From: Mesorhizobium prunaredense
GTDB taxonomy: Bacteria > Pseudomonadota > Alphaproteobacteria > Rhizobiales > Rhizobiaceae
Assembly: GCF_900156895.1 (NCBI RefSeq)
Contig: NZ_FTPD01000034.1
Location: 1 to 64,000 of the forward strand
DNA length: 64,000 nt
Direction of reading: 5' to 3'
The position numbers were made by a program, and so were the translations under genes. How positions within the stretch are numbered: position 1 is the first letter of the stretch; every line of letters begins with the position of its first letter. This document shows positions 55,692-63,196 of this stretch, one piece after another. Below the pieces are notes generated by a model. It saw only the letters and a list, made by a program, of their open reading frames with translations. It had not been told where the DNA came from and did no database searches.

Positions 55692-56390
55692 TTACTTCTT
55701 CGCCAAATCTTTGGCCTGCTCGCGCCAGTCCATGATCTGGTCGGCGCTGAACGGCATATGCTCGTCGATCTTGGCGATATCCTTGTCCGACAGCTTGGCG
55801 ATCTGGGCGAAGGTCGTGATGCCCTGCTCGTTCAACTGGCCGGCCGCAACCGGGCCGATGCCCTTGATCACGGTCAGATCGTCCGGCTCGCCCTTCGGCG
55901 CCTTGAACAGCGGCGCGGCGGTTTCGGTTGCCTTGGCTTCCTTCTTCGGCGCAGCCTCTGGCTTGGCTTCGGGCTTCGGCGCGGCTTCAGCCTTCGCCTC
56001 GGCCTTTGCAGCAACTTCGGCCTTCGCCTCGCTCTTCGCTTCGGCCTTGGCCGCGGCCTTCTTCGCCGGCTTGGCACCACCCAGCAGGATCTCGGCGATC
56101 CGCACGGTGGTCAACAACTGGCGATGGCCGATCTTGCGGCGCGAATTCTGCCGGCGGCGCTTCTTGAAAGCGATGACGGTGCGGTTCTTGCCCTGTTCGA
56201 CGACTTCGGCGGTGACCAAAGCGCCGTCGACGAACGGCGCGCCGAACGTCACATTCTCGCCCTCGCCATGCGCGAGCACGTGGCCGATCTCGACGATATC
56301 GCCGACCTGGCCTTCGACTTTTTCGATCTTCAGGAGATCGTTGGCGGCGACGCGATACTGCTTGCCGCCCGTTTTGATGACTGCGAACAT
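55692..56390 (-). CDS. rplU: 50S ribosomal protein L21 with C-terminal helix-hairpin-helix extension
   Basis: Residues 1-104 are a normal L21 ([36 protein letters not shown]). Bacterial L21 normally ends there. Here a 60-residue Lys/Ala/Glu-rich linker (repeats such as [19 protein letters not shown]) and a domain of about 65 residues follow. That domain starts [20 protein letters not shown] and resembles helix-hairpin-helix/DUF4332-type nucleic-acid-binding folds. Such fusions are known as 'L21 / unknown domain fusion' proteins in rhizobia. ATG 56390 matches the L21 start; the frame to 56471 is rejected. Confidence 0.95.
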   Translation of the reverse strand: MFAVIKTGGKQYRVAANDLLKIEKVEGQVGDIVEIGHVLAHGEGENVTFGAPFVDGALVTAEVVEQGKNRTVIAFKKRRRQNSRRKIGHRQLLTTVRIAEILLGGAKPAKKAAAKAEAKSEAKAEVAAKAEAKAEAAPKPEAKPEAAPKKEAKATETAAPLFKAPKGEPDDLTVIKGIGPVAAGQLNEQGITTFAQIAKLSDKDIAKIDEHMPFSADQIMDWREQAKDLAKK

Positions 56391-56716
56391 TTTTTGCCTT
56401 TCGCTGTTCGGTCGGCCTTGACGAACCGCTTCAGGCGGTTCGGCCGTCTTTTTGTCAGTCTGCGGGTTCAAAAGACAAGCGGCGCGGAAGAACCCTCCAC
56501 GCCGATTGCGCGCTGTCCCTAACCGAAGGTTCGGCGCGAGTCAAGGCAAACGGCCAGTAGCGAGCAGCCGAACGTTCAGGCCAAGCGCGAGGCAACACCG
56601 AGAGCCGGGGCGGCAAGCCTGACAAGAAGCCGGTTCGCCGGGCAGATTGGCCCTTGTAACCTGTCCGTCCAGCCGTTATCTAGTGCGCCGCGCCGGCAAC
56701 GGCGGACCATGATCGC

Positions 56717-56806
56717 GGAGAGGTGGCAGAGTGGTCGAATGCACCGCACTCGAAATGCGGCATGGGTGCAAGCCCATCGGGGGTTCGAATCCCTCCCTCT
56801 CCGCCA
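56717..56806 (+). tRNA. tRNA-Ser (anticodon CGA)
   Basis: The acceptor strands GGAGAGG (56717-56723) and CCTCTCC (56796-56802) pair, with G as discriminator and an encoded CCA (56804-56806). The anticodon loop CTCGAAA puts CGA at 56751-56753, reading UCG. The T-arm is GGGGGTTCGAATCCCTC. The long variable arm CATGGGTGCAAGCCCATC is diagnostic of a serine tRNA. It marks the border between the housekeeping cluster and a region of accessory genes. Confidence 0.97.
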
Positions 56807-57279
56807 TACGACATTGTTTACATTGATAAAAATCAAAGAATAGGTTGCGTGCCCGCCATAAAGCCCGCCTACCGAAAACGGCGTATTCGCGGCACGTCAG
56901 CTTACGACACAAATATGCGGGGGTTCATGCTTCGACCTGGTAGATGGCAGAGATCAACTTCGGCCTCGCTAAGCGAAGTCGTGGGGTAGCGACAGCGGAA
57001 TCAGGATACGCGACTAGCACCCCGTGCCGGGTCAACCTCGCCGTCGGGAAGTACCGATCGGTGCGGACCCAAGCGGATTCACGCTTGTCGGCGGCGGACG
57101 CCGGCGGTGGCGGTCAGCACCCGAGCAGGCTCCCCATTGTTGACGTCCGCTGCGCATCTGCGGCGACCGTCGCCATGTCCTCTGCTCCCGGGTTGACGGT
57201 GGTGTAGACGAGGAGCACTCTCGAGTGTCAGCAGATGTGGTCAGGTTGAGTGTCGGCGAGTAGCAGAGGTCCAGCAACA
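56807..57279. other. 473-base stretch after tRNA-Ser, no clear gene
   Basis: No integrase, terminator or repeat of the local families is seen. A minus-strand frame around 57120-57225 reads LVYTTVNPGAEDMATVAADA, which looks protein-like, but it is short and without a start signal; it could be a gene remnant. No second copy of the tRNA 3' end is present to mark an integrated element. Confidence 0.35.
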
Positions 57280-57996
57280 ATGACTTTGAGGCGAACCAGA
57301 GCTTACGCCGCATCCGGCTTGGTTCTAGCGGTTTGCACTGTGTTTGCTTGGCAGAACGCCATTGCTGCTCACAATTGCCACGCAGCCGCGACGCCTGGCG
57401 TCAATTGGCACGAGTGTGACAAGAAGCTTCTCATCCTAGAAGGACAGGACCTGAGCGGGGCGAACCTGTTCGGTGTTGATTTCACTTCGACCGACCTCAG
57501 GAACAGCAATCTCCTTGCGGCAAATCTTGAGAAGGCAACGCTTGTGCGTGCTTCCCTGGCCGACTCGACCGCCAAAGGCGCCCGGTTCGACAGAATCGAG
57601 GCCTACAGGACCGACTTCAGCCGTATGGACGCGCAGGGCGCTGTGTTTGCGAGCGCGGAAATGCAGCGCTCGAATTTCCAGGACGCCAATCTGACCAACG
57701 TTGATTTCACAAAGGCAGAATTGGGGCGTGCGCAGTTCCATGACGCCGATATCAGCGGCAGCCGCTTCTCGTTTGCCAATCTCGCACGGGCGGACTTCCG
57801 AGGAGCGACGTTCACCGCGCCGATAGACTTTGACCGCGCCTTTTTCTTTCTGACCCGTATCGAGGGCGTCGACCTTTCCAATTCGGCGGGTCTGTCCCAG
57901 TGGCAGCTCAACATGGCTTGCGGAGACGCCCGGACCGAGTTGCCTTCTGGCTTGACGAGGCCTGAAGATTGGCCCTGTCAATTCCAGCAGGAATAG
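57280..57996 (+). CDS. Secreted pentapeptide-repeat protein
   Basis: The 238-residue protein has a signal peptide (TRAYAASGLVLAVCTVFAWQ, cleavage near AIAA) and then a run of A(D/N)LxX pentapeptides from about residue 60 to 185: DLSGANLFGVDFTSTDLRNS, and SRFSFANLARADFRGATFTA. These fold into a right-handed beta-helix. A Cys pair (HNCHAA, HECDKK) precedes the repeats and another (NMACGD, WPCQF) follows, which suits a periplasmic protein with disulphides. ATG 57280 is chosen because it starts the signal peptide. No partner gene is visible. Confidence 0.85.
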   Translation: MTLRRTRAYAASGLVLAVCTVFAWQNAIAAHNCHAAATPGVNWHECDKKLLILEGQDLSGANLFGVDFTSTDLRNSNLLAANLEKATLVRASLADSTAKGARFDRIEAYRTDFSRMDAQGAVFASAEMQRSNFQDANLTNVDFTKAELGRAQFHDADISGSRFSFANLARADFRGATFTAPIDFDRAFFFLTRIEGVDLSNSAGLSQWQLNMACGDARTELPSGLTRPEDWPCQFQQE

Positions 57997-58020
57997 TTGT
58001 CGGCAAGCGAACTGCGGCAA

Positions 58021-58048
58021 TGCTGCACCCGACAGGATTCGAACCTTT
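58021..58048 (-). other. tRNA-3'-end-like sequence
   Basis: On the minus strand this reads AAAGG-TTCGAAT-CCTGT followed by CGGGTGC and AGCA, which resembles a T-arm, acceptor strand and (G)CA end. No matching 5' acceptor strand or anticodon arm lies at the right distance. It could be a tRNA remnant left by a past integration. Confidence 0.3.
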
Positions 58049-58185
58049 CGGCAAGCCGCCTAACCCGAATGCCCTGCCGTTGCCGAGCGGTTGGGTTTTG
58101 CGTCTCGACATGCATGAACTCGTGCTTTCCGCACCGTTCGCAGAGGTGGCTAGTCCACCTCCTGCTCAGAAGGAAGGATCATAGC

Positions 58186-58368
58186 ATGAGTGACGAACTG
58201 ATCCGCCTTCCGGATGCAATGGAGCCCGTCACGCGCCCCGGCATTATACACCATCGGTGCGAGCGTCCCGGCTGCGCCAAGAATGCGGGATGGGGCTTTG
58301 CCAAGCCGAGGCAGACGCCGCACTGGTTCTGTTTCGAGCACCGCGCCGGCGGCGAGCGATATCTGTGA
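58186..58368 (+). CDS. Small Cys/His-containing protein, unknown function
   Basis: The 60-residue protein has HHRCERPGCAKNAGWGFAKP followed by HWFCFEHRAGGE. The Cys/His spacing (H-x3-C-x4-C, then C-x2-H) could bind one zinc ion. ATG 58186 follows AGAAGGATCATAGC. I recognise no named family, though similar small orphan proteins are frequent in rhizobial genomes. It stands with other small or broken genes. Confidence 0.5.
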   Translation: MSDELIRLPDAMEPVTRPGIIHHRCERPGCAKNAGWGFAKPRQTPHWFCFEHRAGGERYL

Positions 58369-58378
58369 GGAAACCTTA

Positions 58379-58630
58379 ATGCCCAGACAGTTGGACCCCT
58401 CGCTGGAAGCGGATGTGCAGACTCAGCTTCGGCGCGAGATGGCACCGATCGATGAAGCCATAAACCGAATGAGAGGCTTCAGAAGATCATGCGCTCGCTC
58501 CGCCGCCTGGTCGCAGCGGACAACATGACGCAAAGGAAAATGCCAAGATCGAGGCACAGCTCGCGCTCGCACGCGCCATGATGCGCGCGGGAAAGGCGTT
58601 CTTTGTCCCTGCTGCAAGCGGCACAACAAA
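58379..58630 (+). pseudogene. Decayed small gene, probable frameshift
   Basis: An ATG at 58379 opens a frame (PRQLDPSLEADVQTQLRREM, then APIDEAINRM) that looks like real protein for about 35 codons, becomes Arg/Ser-rich and stops at 58528. In another frame further on, ENAKIEAQLALARAMMRAGK again looks like coding sequence. One frameshift near 58470-58490 would join the two. No family is recognised. Confidence 0.3.
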
Positions 58631-58722
58631 TGCTGGTAACCGGGAACAACCACTCAACGACTCGCGTTTCTTGCGAAGGCCCGCTTCTTTTGCACGGGCA
58701 GCGGGTCCTCGAAGGCTCGCAA

Positions 58723-58956
58723 ATGCCGCGCCGGCGTTTCAATCGTACCTACCTCAGCCCTCACGATTTGGCTATTTGTGAACGCGTGTTTGATCAGGTT
58801 TGCGCATATGAACACATCGACCCTTTTAGCCGGGATGCCGAAGTCTTAGCGGTCACGATTGTCGCAATCTTTCGAGCCGTTACTACCAATGAGCGCGAAC
58901 TGCTGGAGGAAGTCAGATCTCGTCGTCGCTCAAAGAGCACAGACACGGCGCACTAG
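58723..58956 (+). CDS. Small hypothetical protein typical of rhizobia
   Basis: The 77-residue protein from ATG 58723 reads PRRRFNRTYLSPHDLAICER, then VFDQVCAYEHIDPFSRDAEV and ends in a basic segment, RSRRRSKSTD. It is mostly helical with no catalytic motif. The SPHDL...IDP...RDAE pattern occurs in many small proteins of Mesorhizobium and Bradyrhizobium, to my knowledge without a function. The frame open upstream to 58603 has unrelated composition and is left out. Confidence 0.5.
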   Translation: MPRRRFNRTYLSPHDLAICERVFDQVCAYEHIDPFSRDAEVLAVTIVAIFRAVTTNERELLEEVRSRRRSKSTDTAH

Positions 58957-59247
58957 CTTTCGTCCCAGAAATCCTGCAGCGCTTGTCCGGGCGGAGGTTG
59001 GCATTGTTTAACGGTTGTCAGGTGCGCCAAGATGCAGGACGCGATGGCGGACGAGCAAAGGCGCGAGGCGCCGGTTATCCCTCCTGTATTTGTTGACTCT
59101 TAAAATTATGTAGAGCTAATATAGAAGGCGCTACTGTTTACCAGCAAGTCCCTCTAAGTTGATCTCTTCGACTTGTTCGTTTCAGATTTAATTGAACTCA
59201 GCGACCAGCAGAAACAAACGCCATAAGCTTATGAGGATATATGGGAG
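58957..59247. other. AT-richer spacer without a gene
   Basis: The section around 59090-59240 is clearly richer in A and T than the rest of the window (for example TTGACTCTTAAAATTATGTA). It should contain the promoter of the DUF1194 gene. No structured RNA or repeat is evident. Confidence 0.35.
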
Positions 59248-60039
59248 ATGCAAGTCCTCTCCTTTACCGTGCTGAGCGCAGGATTGTTAAGGATGCTTCT
59301 GGTCGCTGACCAGCCTGTTCATGGCAATTATTATACGAACGATCTTTGCCCTTGTGAGATTCGCGGGAAGCTTCTTCTCGATGACCGAGTCGACGTAGTC
59401 GATGTCGCAATCGTCCTTGCGGTCGATATGTCCGGCTCCATCAACCAGATAGAGGCCACGCTACAACGCGAGAGCTATGCGGCTGCTTTGGAATCATCGA
59501 CCGTGCTGAAGGTGATCAAAGAGGGTATGCACGGCAAGATCGCAGTCACTTTCGTCGAATGGTCGAGCCGCGGCTCCTTAAAAACGCGGCTGGATTGGAC
59601 CATTCTCTCTAACGCGAATGATGCGTCGGTTATAGCGGAAGCAATCCGGAAAAAGTCACAAGGCCAATACCGTGATCCGCACAGCGCGAAAACATCGATC
59701 TCTTACGCCATTGACGTATCTGTTGATGCGTTTGATAAACTTCCTGTCCCGACGTTGCGCAGGGTCATCGATATCTCAGGCGACGGAACAAACAATGACG
59801 GATCTTCACTTGAGGAAAGCCGCCAGAGAGCGCTTCAGAAAGCCATCGTAATCAACGGTCTCCCGATAGGCGCGGAAGTGGAAAATGGCGAGACGACTGC
59901 GGAATATTATGAGCGGCACGTTATCGGGGGGGCCGGCTCGTTTATCATTCCAGCCGACAGCTCGGCTGAATTCCAATGGGCCATAATAAACAAGCTAATT
60001 CGAGAAGTAAGTTCCACCTCCGGCGAGACACGCTCTTAG
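59248..60039 (+). CDS. DUF1194 / VWA-domain protein
   Basis: The 263-residue protein has a hydrophobic N-terminus and the DUF1194 pattern VDVAIVLAVDMSGSINQIEA, with the MIDAS residues D60-x-S62-x-S64. It continues with AVTFVEWSSRGSLKTRLDW and VIDISGDGTNNDGSSLEESR. Members are secreted or periplasmic VWA-like proteins of unknown role. Codon use is less GC-biased than in the housekeeping genes, as seen in the many A/T third positions, which suggests acquisition. No MoxR partner lies beside it. Confidence 0.85.
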   Translation: MQVLSFTVLSAGLLRMLLVADQPVHGNYYTNDLCPCEIRGKLLLDDRVDVVDVAIVLAVDMSGSINQIEATLQRESYAAALESSTVLKVIKEGMHGKIAVTFVEWSSRGSLKTRLDWTILSNANDASVIAEAIRKKSQGQYRDPHSAKTSISYAIDVSVDAFDKLPVPTLRRVIDISGDGTNNDGSSLEESRQRALQKAIVINGLPIGAEVENGETTAEYYERHVIGGAGSFIIPADSSAEFQWAIINKLIREVSSTSGETRS

Positions 60040-60108
60040 AACGATCGCACCGTTGTGGCCGTCAATCCGGTGCTCTCATCCGGCCGATTTTCTGGCGGCG
60101 GGCCGGTT

Positions 60109-60300
60109 CTAAGCGATGAGGCCATGGGTGAAGAAGCGGTAGCCCCGCTGCGCATGGTGCATGAAGCTCAAGAGCCAGATGCCGTCGTCGAACTCAGTGA
60201 TGCCGAGCCTTTGAAAGGCGAGCACGGTGGTGATCTTCTTCCCGTGCAGATGCGGCCGCAGGCAGTGATGAACCTGTTCACCTTCGGGACGAGCCTCCCG
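60109..60300 (-). pseudogene. Transposase C-terminal remnant (integrase-core type, IS481/IS3-like)
   Basis: The minus strand encodes HHCLRPHLHGKKITTVLAFQ, then RLGITEFDDGIWLLSFMHHA and a TAG at 60109. The pattern 'VGI.E.DDGIWL.SFM.YDLG' closes many transposases with an rve integrase core. A TAA at 60301-60303 ends the frame upstream, and nothing of the catalytic DDE domain remains. About 190 bases of an insertion sequence therefore survive. No terminal inverted repeat is seen. Confidence 0.6.
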
Positions 60301-60472
60301 TTATCTGCGATTGGTGAATCCTCCTCATGACGACATGCGGATTTTGCCGCCTAATCGATCGCCGGCGTCGTCGCTATTCTATTTGGACATTCGCAACACT
60401 GCCGCGCATGCCGAGGAAATGAGCATGGCCCGGCAGGCCTGCGACAGTTCAGGACGATCAAAGGAGACAGGC

Positions 60473-61591
60473 ATGAACAAGCCGATCGGAATCGACAATA
60501 CGGCGGAACCGCAGTCCAGTGTCGACTTTGGCCGGCGCGATCTCCTGAAGCTGACCGGCGCCGGCGTTGCCGCGCTCGGTGCGGCGTCGCTGTTCAGCAT
60601 CCCCTTCGCAAAGGCTCAAGACATGTCAAACGGTGCCAACAACTTCTACACCAGCGATCGGGTGACGCTGGAAAAGATTGCCTTCAAAAGCCAATACGAG
60701 ATGAACGTTGCGGGCAATCTGTTCATTCCCAACGACCTCGACCGCAATGCGCGCCATCCGGCGCTCGTCGTGGGGCATCCGATGGGTGCGGTGAAGGAGC
60801 AGAGCGCAAATCTTTATGCCACCAAGATGGCCGAACAGGGCTTCGTCGCCATGTCCATCGACCTGCCGTTCTGGGGCGAAAGCGAGGGCGAGGCCCGCCA
60901 GATCGTTTCGCCGGATGTCTACGCCGAAGCATTCAGCGCCGCGGTCGATTTCCTGGGCACGCGGCCATTCGTCGACAGAAACCGCATCGGCGCGATCGGC
61001 GTCTGCGGCAGCGGCAGCTTCGTCATCAGCGCGGCCAAGATCGACCCGCGCATGCGCGCGGTTGCGACTGTCAGCATGTACGATATGGGGGCCGCCAACC
61101 GCAACGCGCTTAACCATTCGCTGAGCGTCGAGCAGCGCAAGCGTACCATTGCTGCAGCTGCCGAGCGGCGCTGGTCCGAGTTTGAAGGCGGCGACGTCGA
61201 ATATACCAGCGGCACGGTGCATGAGCTGACCGCCGACACCCATCCGATCCAACGGGAATTCTATGACTTCTACCGCACGCCGCGGGGTGAATTCACGCCC
61301 GCAAGTGCAAACCCGCAGATCACCACGCATCCGACGCTGACCAGCAATGTCAAGTTCATGAATTTTTACCCGTTCAACGACATCGAGACGATCTCGCCGC
61401 GCCCGATGCTGTTCATCGCCGGCGATCAGGCTCACTCCCGCGAGTTCAGCGAGGATGCCTACAAGCGAGCGGCCGAGCCGAAGGAGCTTGTGTGGGTTTC
61501 CGGCGCCGGGCACGTCGACCTTTACGATCGCGTCGACCTGATCCCGTTCGACAAGCTGACCAGCTTCTTCAATCAGCACCTCTCCGCGTGA
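60473..61591 (+). CDS. Tat-exported alpha/beta hydrolase
   Basis: The 372-residue protein has a twin-arginine signal (GRRDLLKLTGAGVAALGAAS, cleavage after AKA). Its alpha/beta-hydrolase domain has HPALVVGHPMGAVKEQSANL, the nucleophile elbow GVCGSGSFVI (serine in GSGSF rather than the usual GxSxG), and a late GAGHVDLYDR with the catalytic histidine. It resembles YcjY-like and dienelactone-hydrolase-like enzymes. AAGGAGAC before ATG 60473 decides the start. It leads a probable operon with the cyclophilin-like gene. Confidence 0.88.
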   Translation: MNKPIGIDNTAEPQSSVDFGRRDLLKLTGAGVAALGAASLFSIPFAKAQDMSNGANNFYTSDRVTLEKIAFKSQYEMNVAGNLFIPNDLDRNARHPALVVGHPMGAVKEQSANLYATKMAEQGFVAMSIDLPFWGESEGEARQIVSPDVYAEAFSAAVDFLGTRPFVDRNRIGAIGVCGSGSFVISAAKIDPRMRAVATVSMYDMGAANRNALNHSLSVEQRKRTIAAAAERRWSEFEGGDVEYTSGTVHELTADTHPIQREFYDFYRTPRGEFTPASANPQITTHPTLTSNVKFMNFYPFNDIETISPRPMLFIAGDQAHSREFSEDAYKRAAEPKELVWVSGAGHVDLYDRVDLIPFDKLTSFFNQHLSA

Positions 61592-61656
61592 GCGGCGCGA
61601 TGGAGCCTGTAGCGGACGGAACAGGCTCCATCAGCATAGATCGGAGATACGACGGC

Positions 61657-62067
61657 ATGCTGAAACTATTGCTGAGCGCCGCTGTTATCGCACTCGGAAC
61701 GGTTGGATCTGCCATGGCTCAAGAACGAATTCGCATTTCTTCGGATTGGGGCGAGGTCACAGCCGATCTCGCCGATAACGAGGCCGCAAGATCTCTGGCG
61801 CAGATGCTGCCGCTCACGATCGAGATGTCCGATCATCTGCGCCAGGAAAAGACCGGCAATCTGCCTTCCGCCTTGCCCGAGTTGGCGCGGCAGCGCGACT
61901 TTTCTGTCGGCACGCTTGGGTTGTGGAGTTCAGATCATTTCGTGATCTACTATCGGAGCGGTCGCCTCCCGGCGCCTGGCATCATCAGGCTCGGGCAGTT
62001 CACTGGCGATGTCTCGATCTTCGATCGTCCCGGTCCCGTCACCATCCGCGTTGAAGGCGCCGACTGA
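61657..62067 (+). CDS. Secreted cyclophilin-like-fold protein
   Basis: The 136-residue protein has a signal peptide (LLLSAAVIALGTVGSAMA, cleavage before QERI) and a single beta-barrel domain of the cyclophilin-like type: TADLADNEAARSLAQMLPLT, then LGLWSSDHFVIYYRSGRLPA and IIRLGQFTGDVSIF. Such domains are not known to be proline isomerases; several sit beside hydrolases and oxidoreductases. It follows the Tat hydrolase gene by 65 bases, so they are probably co-expressed in the periplasm. Confidence 0.8.
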   Translation: MLKLLLSAAVIALGTVGSAMAQERIRISSDWGEVTADLADNEAARSLAQMLPLTIEMSDHLRQEKTGNLPSALPELARQRDFSVGTLGLWSSDHFVIYYRSGRLPAPGIIRLGQFTGDVSIFDRPGPVTIRVEGAD

Positions 62068-62201
62068 AACCTGTGCAATCCGCTCGTAGCTCGTCGCCGG
62101 GGGCGAGCAGCGGATTGAATAGCTGCCGCTCAATGAAGTCTCTGTGTTCGCCTTCGATTTATCCGGTATAATCGAACTCTGGCTATTACAAGGATTCATG
62201 A

Positions 62202-63095
62202 GTGGCGCGGCAGAATGTCAACGATCTGCTCGCGTTCCTGGCTGTTGCTCGGGAGCGTAGCTTTACGCGCGCCGCAGCCCGGTTCGGCATATCGCAATCG
62301 GCGCTAAGCCACACTATCCGTCAACTCGAAGCGCGGCTTGGCGTTCGCCTGCTCACACGCACGACGCGCGCGGTGGCTCCCACAGAGGCGGGAGAGAGGC
62401 TTTTGCAGCGGATTGGGCCGCACTTTGACCAGATCGAAATCGAGGTCGATGCCCTGAACGAACTGAGAGAAAAGCCCGCCGGAACCATCCGGCTGTCAGC
62501 GCCTGACTATGCAATCAGCAGCATCCTTTGGCCCAAGCTGAAACGCTTTCTCCCGAAATATCCCGACATCAAGGTCGAGCTCCTGCTCGACAACGGCCTC
62601 ACCGACATCGTGACGGAGCGCTTTGACGCCGGGATTCGCATGGGCGAGCAGCTTGCGAAAGACATGATCTCCGCTCGCATCGGACCGGATTTCCGCTTCG
62701 CGGTCGTCGGCGAAGAATCCTACTTTGCCGAGCATCCCGCGCCGGAGAAGCCGCAGGACCTCGTGCAGCACAATTGCATCAACTACCGTTTTCCAACGTC
62801 CGGGGCTCTTTATGTGTGGGAGTTCGAGGAGAACGGCTGCGAGATCAAAATTCGCGTCGATGGGCAGCTCGTCTTCAACAACATATTTCATGTCCTGGAC
62901 GCCGCGCTGGCCGGCCGCGGCCTCGGCTATGTTCCGGAAGAAATGGCCCTTCCTCACATCGCCAAAGGTCGGCTGGCGCGGGTCCTGGAAGGATGGTCGC
63001 CCTATTGGGATGGCTACCATCTCTATTATCCGAGCCGCCGGCAATCCTCGCCTGCTTTCGTTGCCCTGGTCGATGCGTTGCGCCATCGCGAGTAA
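62202..63095 (+). CDS. LysR-family transcriptional regulator
   Basis: The 297-residue protein has a LysR winged helix (VNDLLAFLAVARERSFTRAA, FGISQSALSHTIRQLEARLG) and an effector domain with IRLSAPDYAISSILWPKLKR. The subgroup resembles regulators such as AaeR/YafC that control nearby redox or hydrolase genes. The start is a GTG at 62202 after ACAAGG; no ATG is available in frame. It is on the same strand as, and about 130 bases after, the cyclophilin-like gene. It is a candidate regulator of the preceding pair. Confidence 0.9.
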   Translation: MARQNVNDLLAFLAVARERSFTRAAARFGISQSALSHTIRQLEARLGVRLLTRTTRAVAPTEAGERLLQRIGPHFDQIEIEVDALNELREKPAGTIRLSAPDYAISSILWPKLKRFLPKYPDIKVELLLDNGLTDIVTERFDAGIRMGEQLAKDMISARIGPDFRFAVVGEESYFAEHPAPEKPQDLVQHNCINYRFPTSGALYVWEFEENGCEIKIRVDGQLVFNNIFHVLDAALAGRGLGYVPEEMALPHIAKGRLARVLEGWSPYWDGYHLYYPSRRQSSPAFVALVDALRHRE

Positions 63096-63196
63096 CTTTC
63101 GATGCCACTGAAAGCCACGCAACGAAGGGCGACGACAACCGCCCATACATCATGGCTCGCACGAGGACGTGAACGGCCGGGGCTGCAGCGTATCGG

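Noticed and set aside
60055-60330. A 91-codon plus-strand frame
   Set aside because: The opposite strand of this interval gives a better explanation, a transposase C-terminus; the plus-strand frame has no ribosome site or family.
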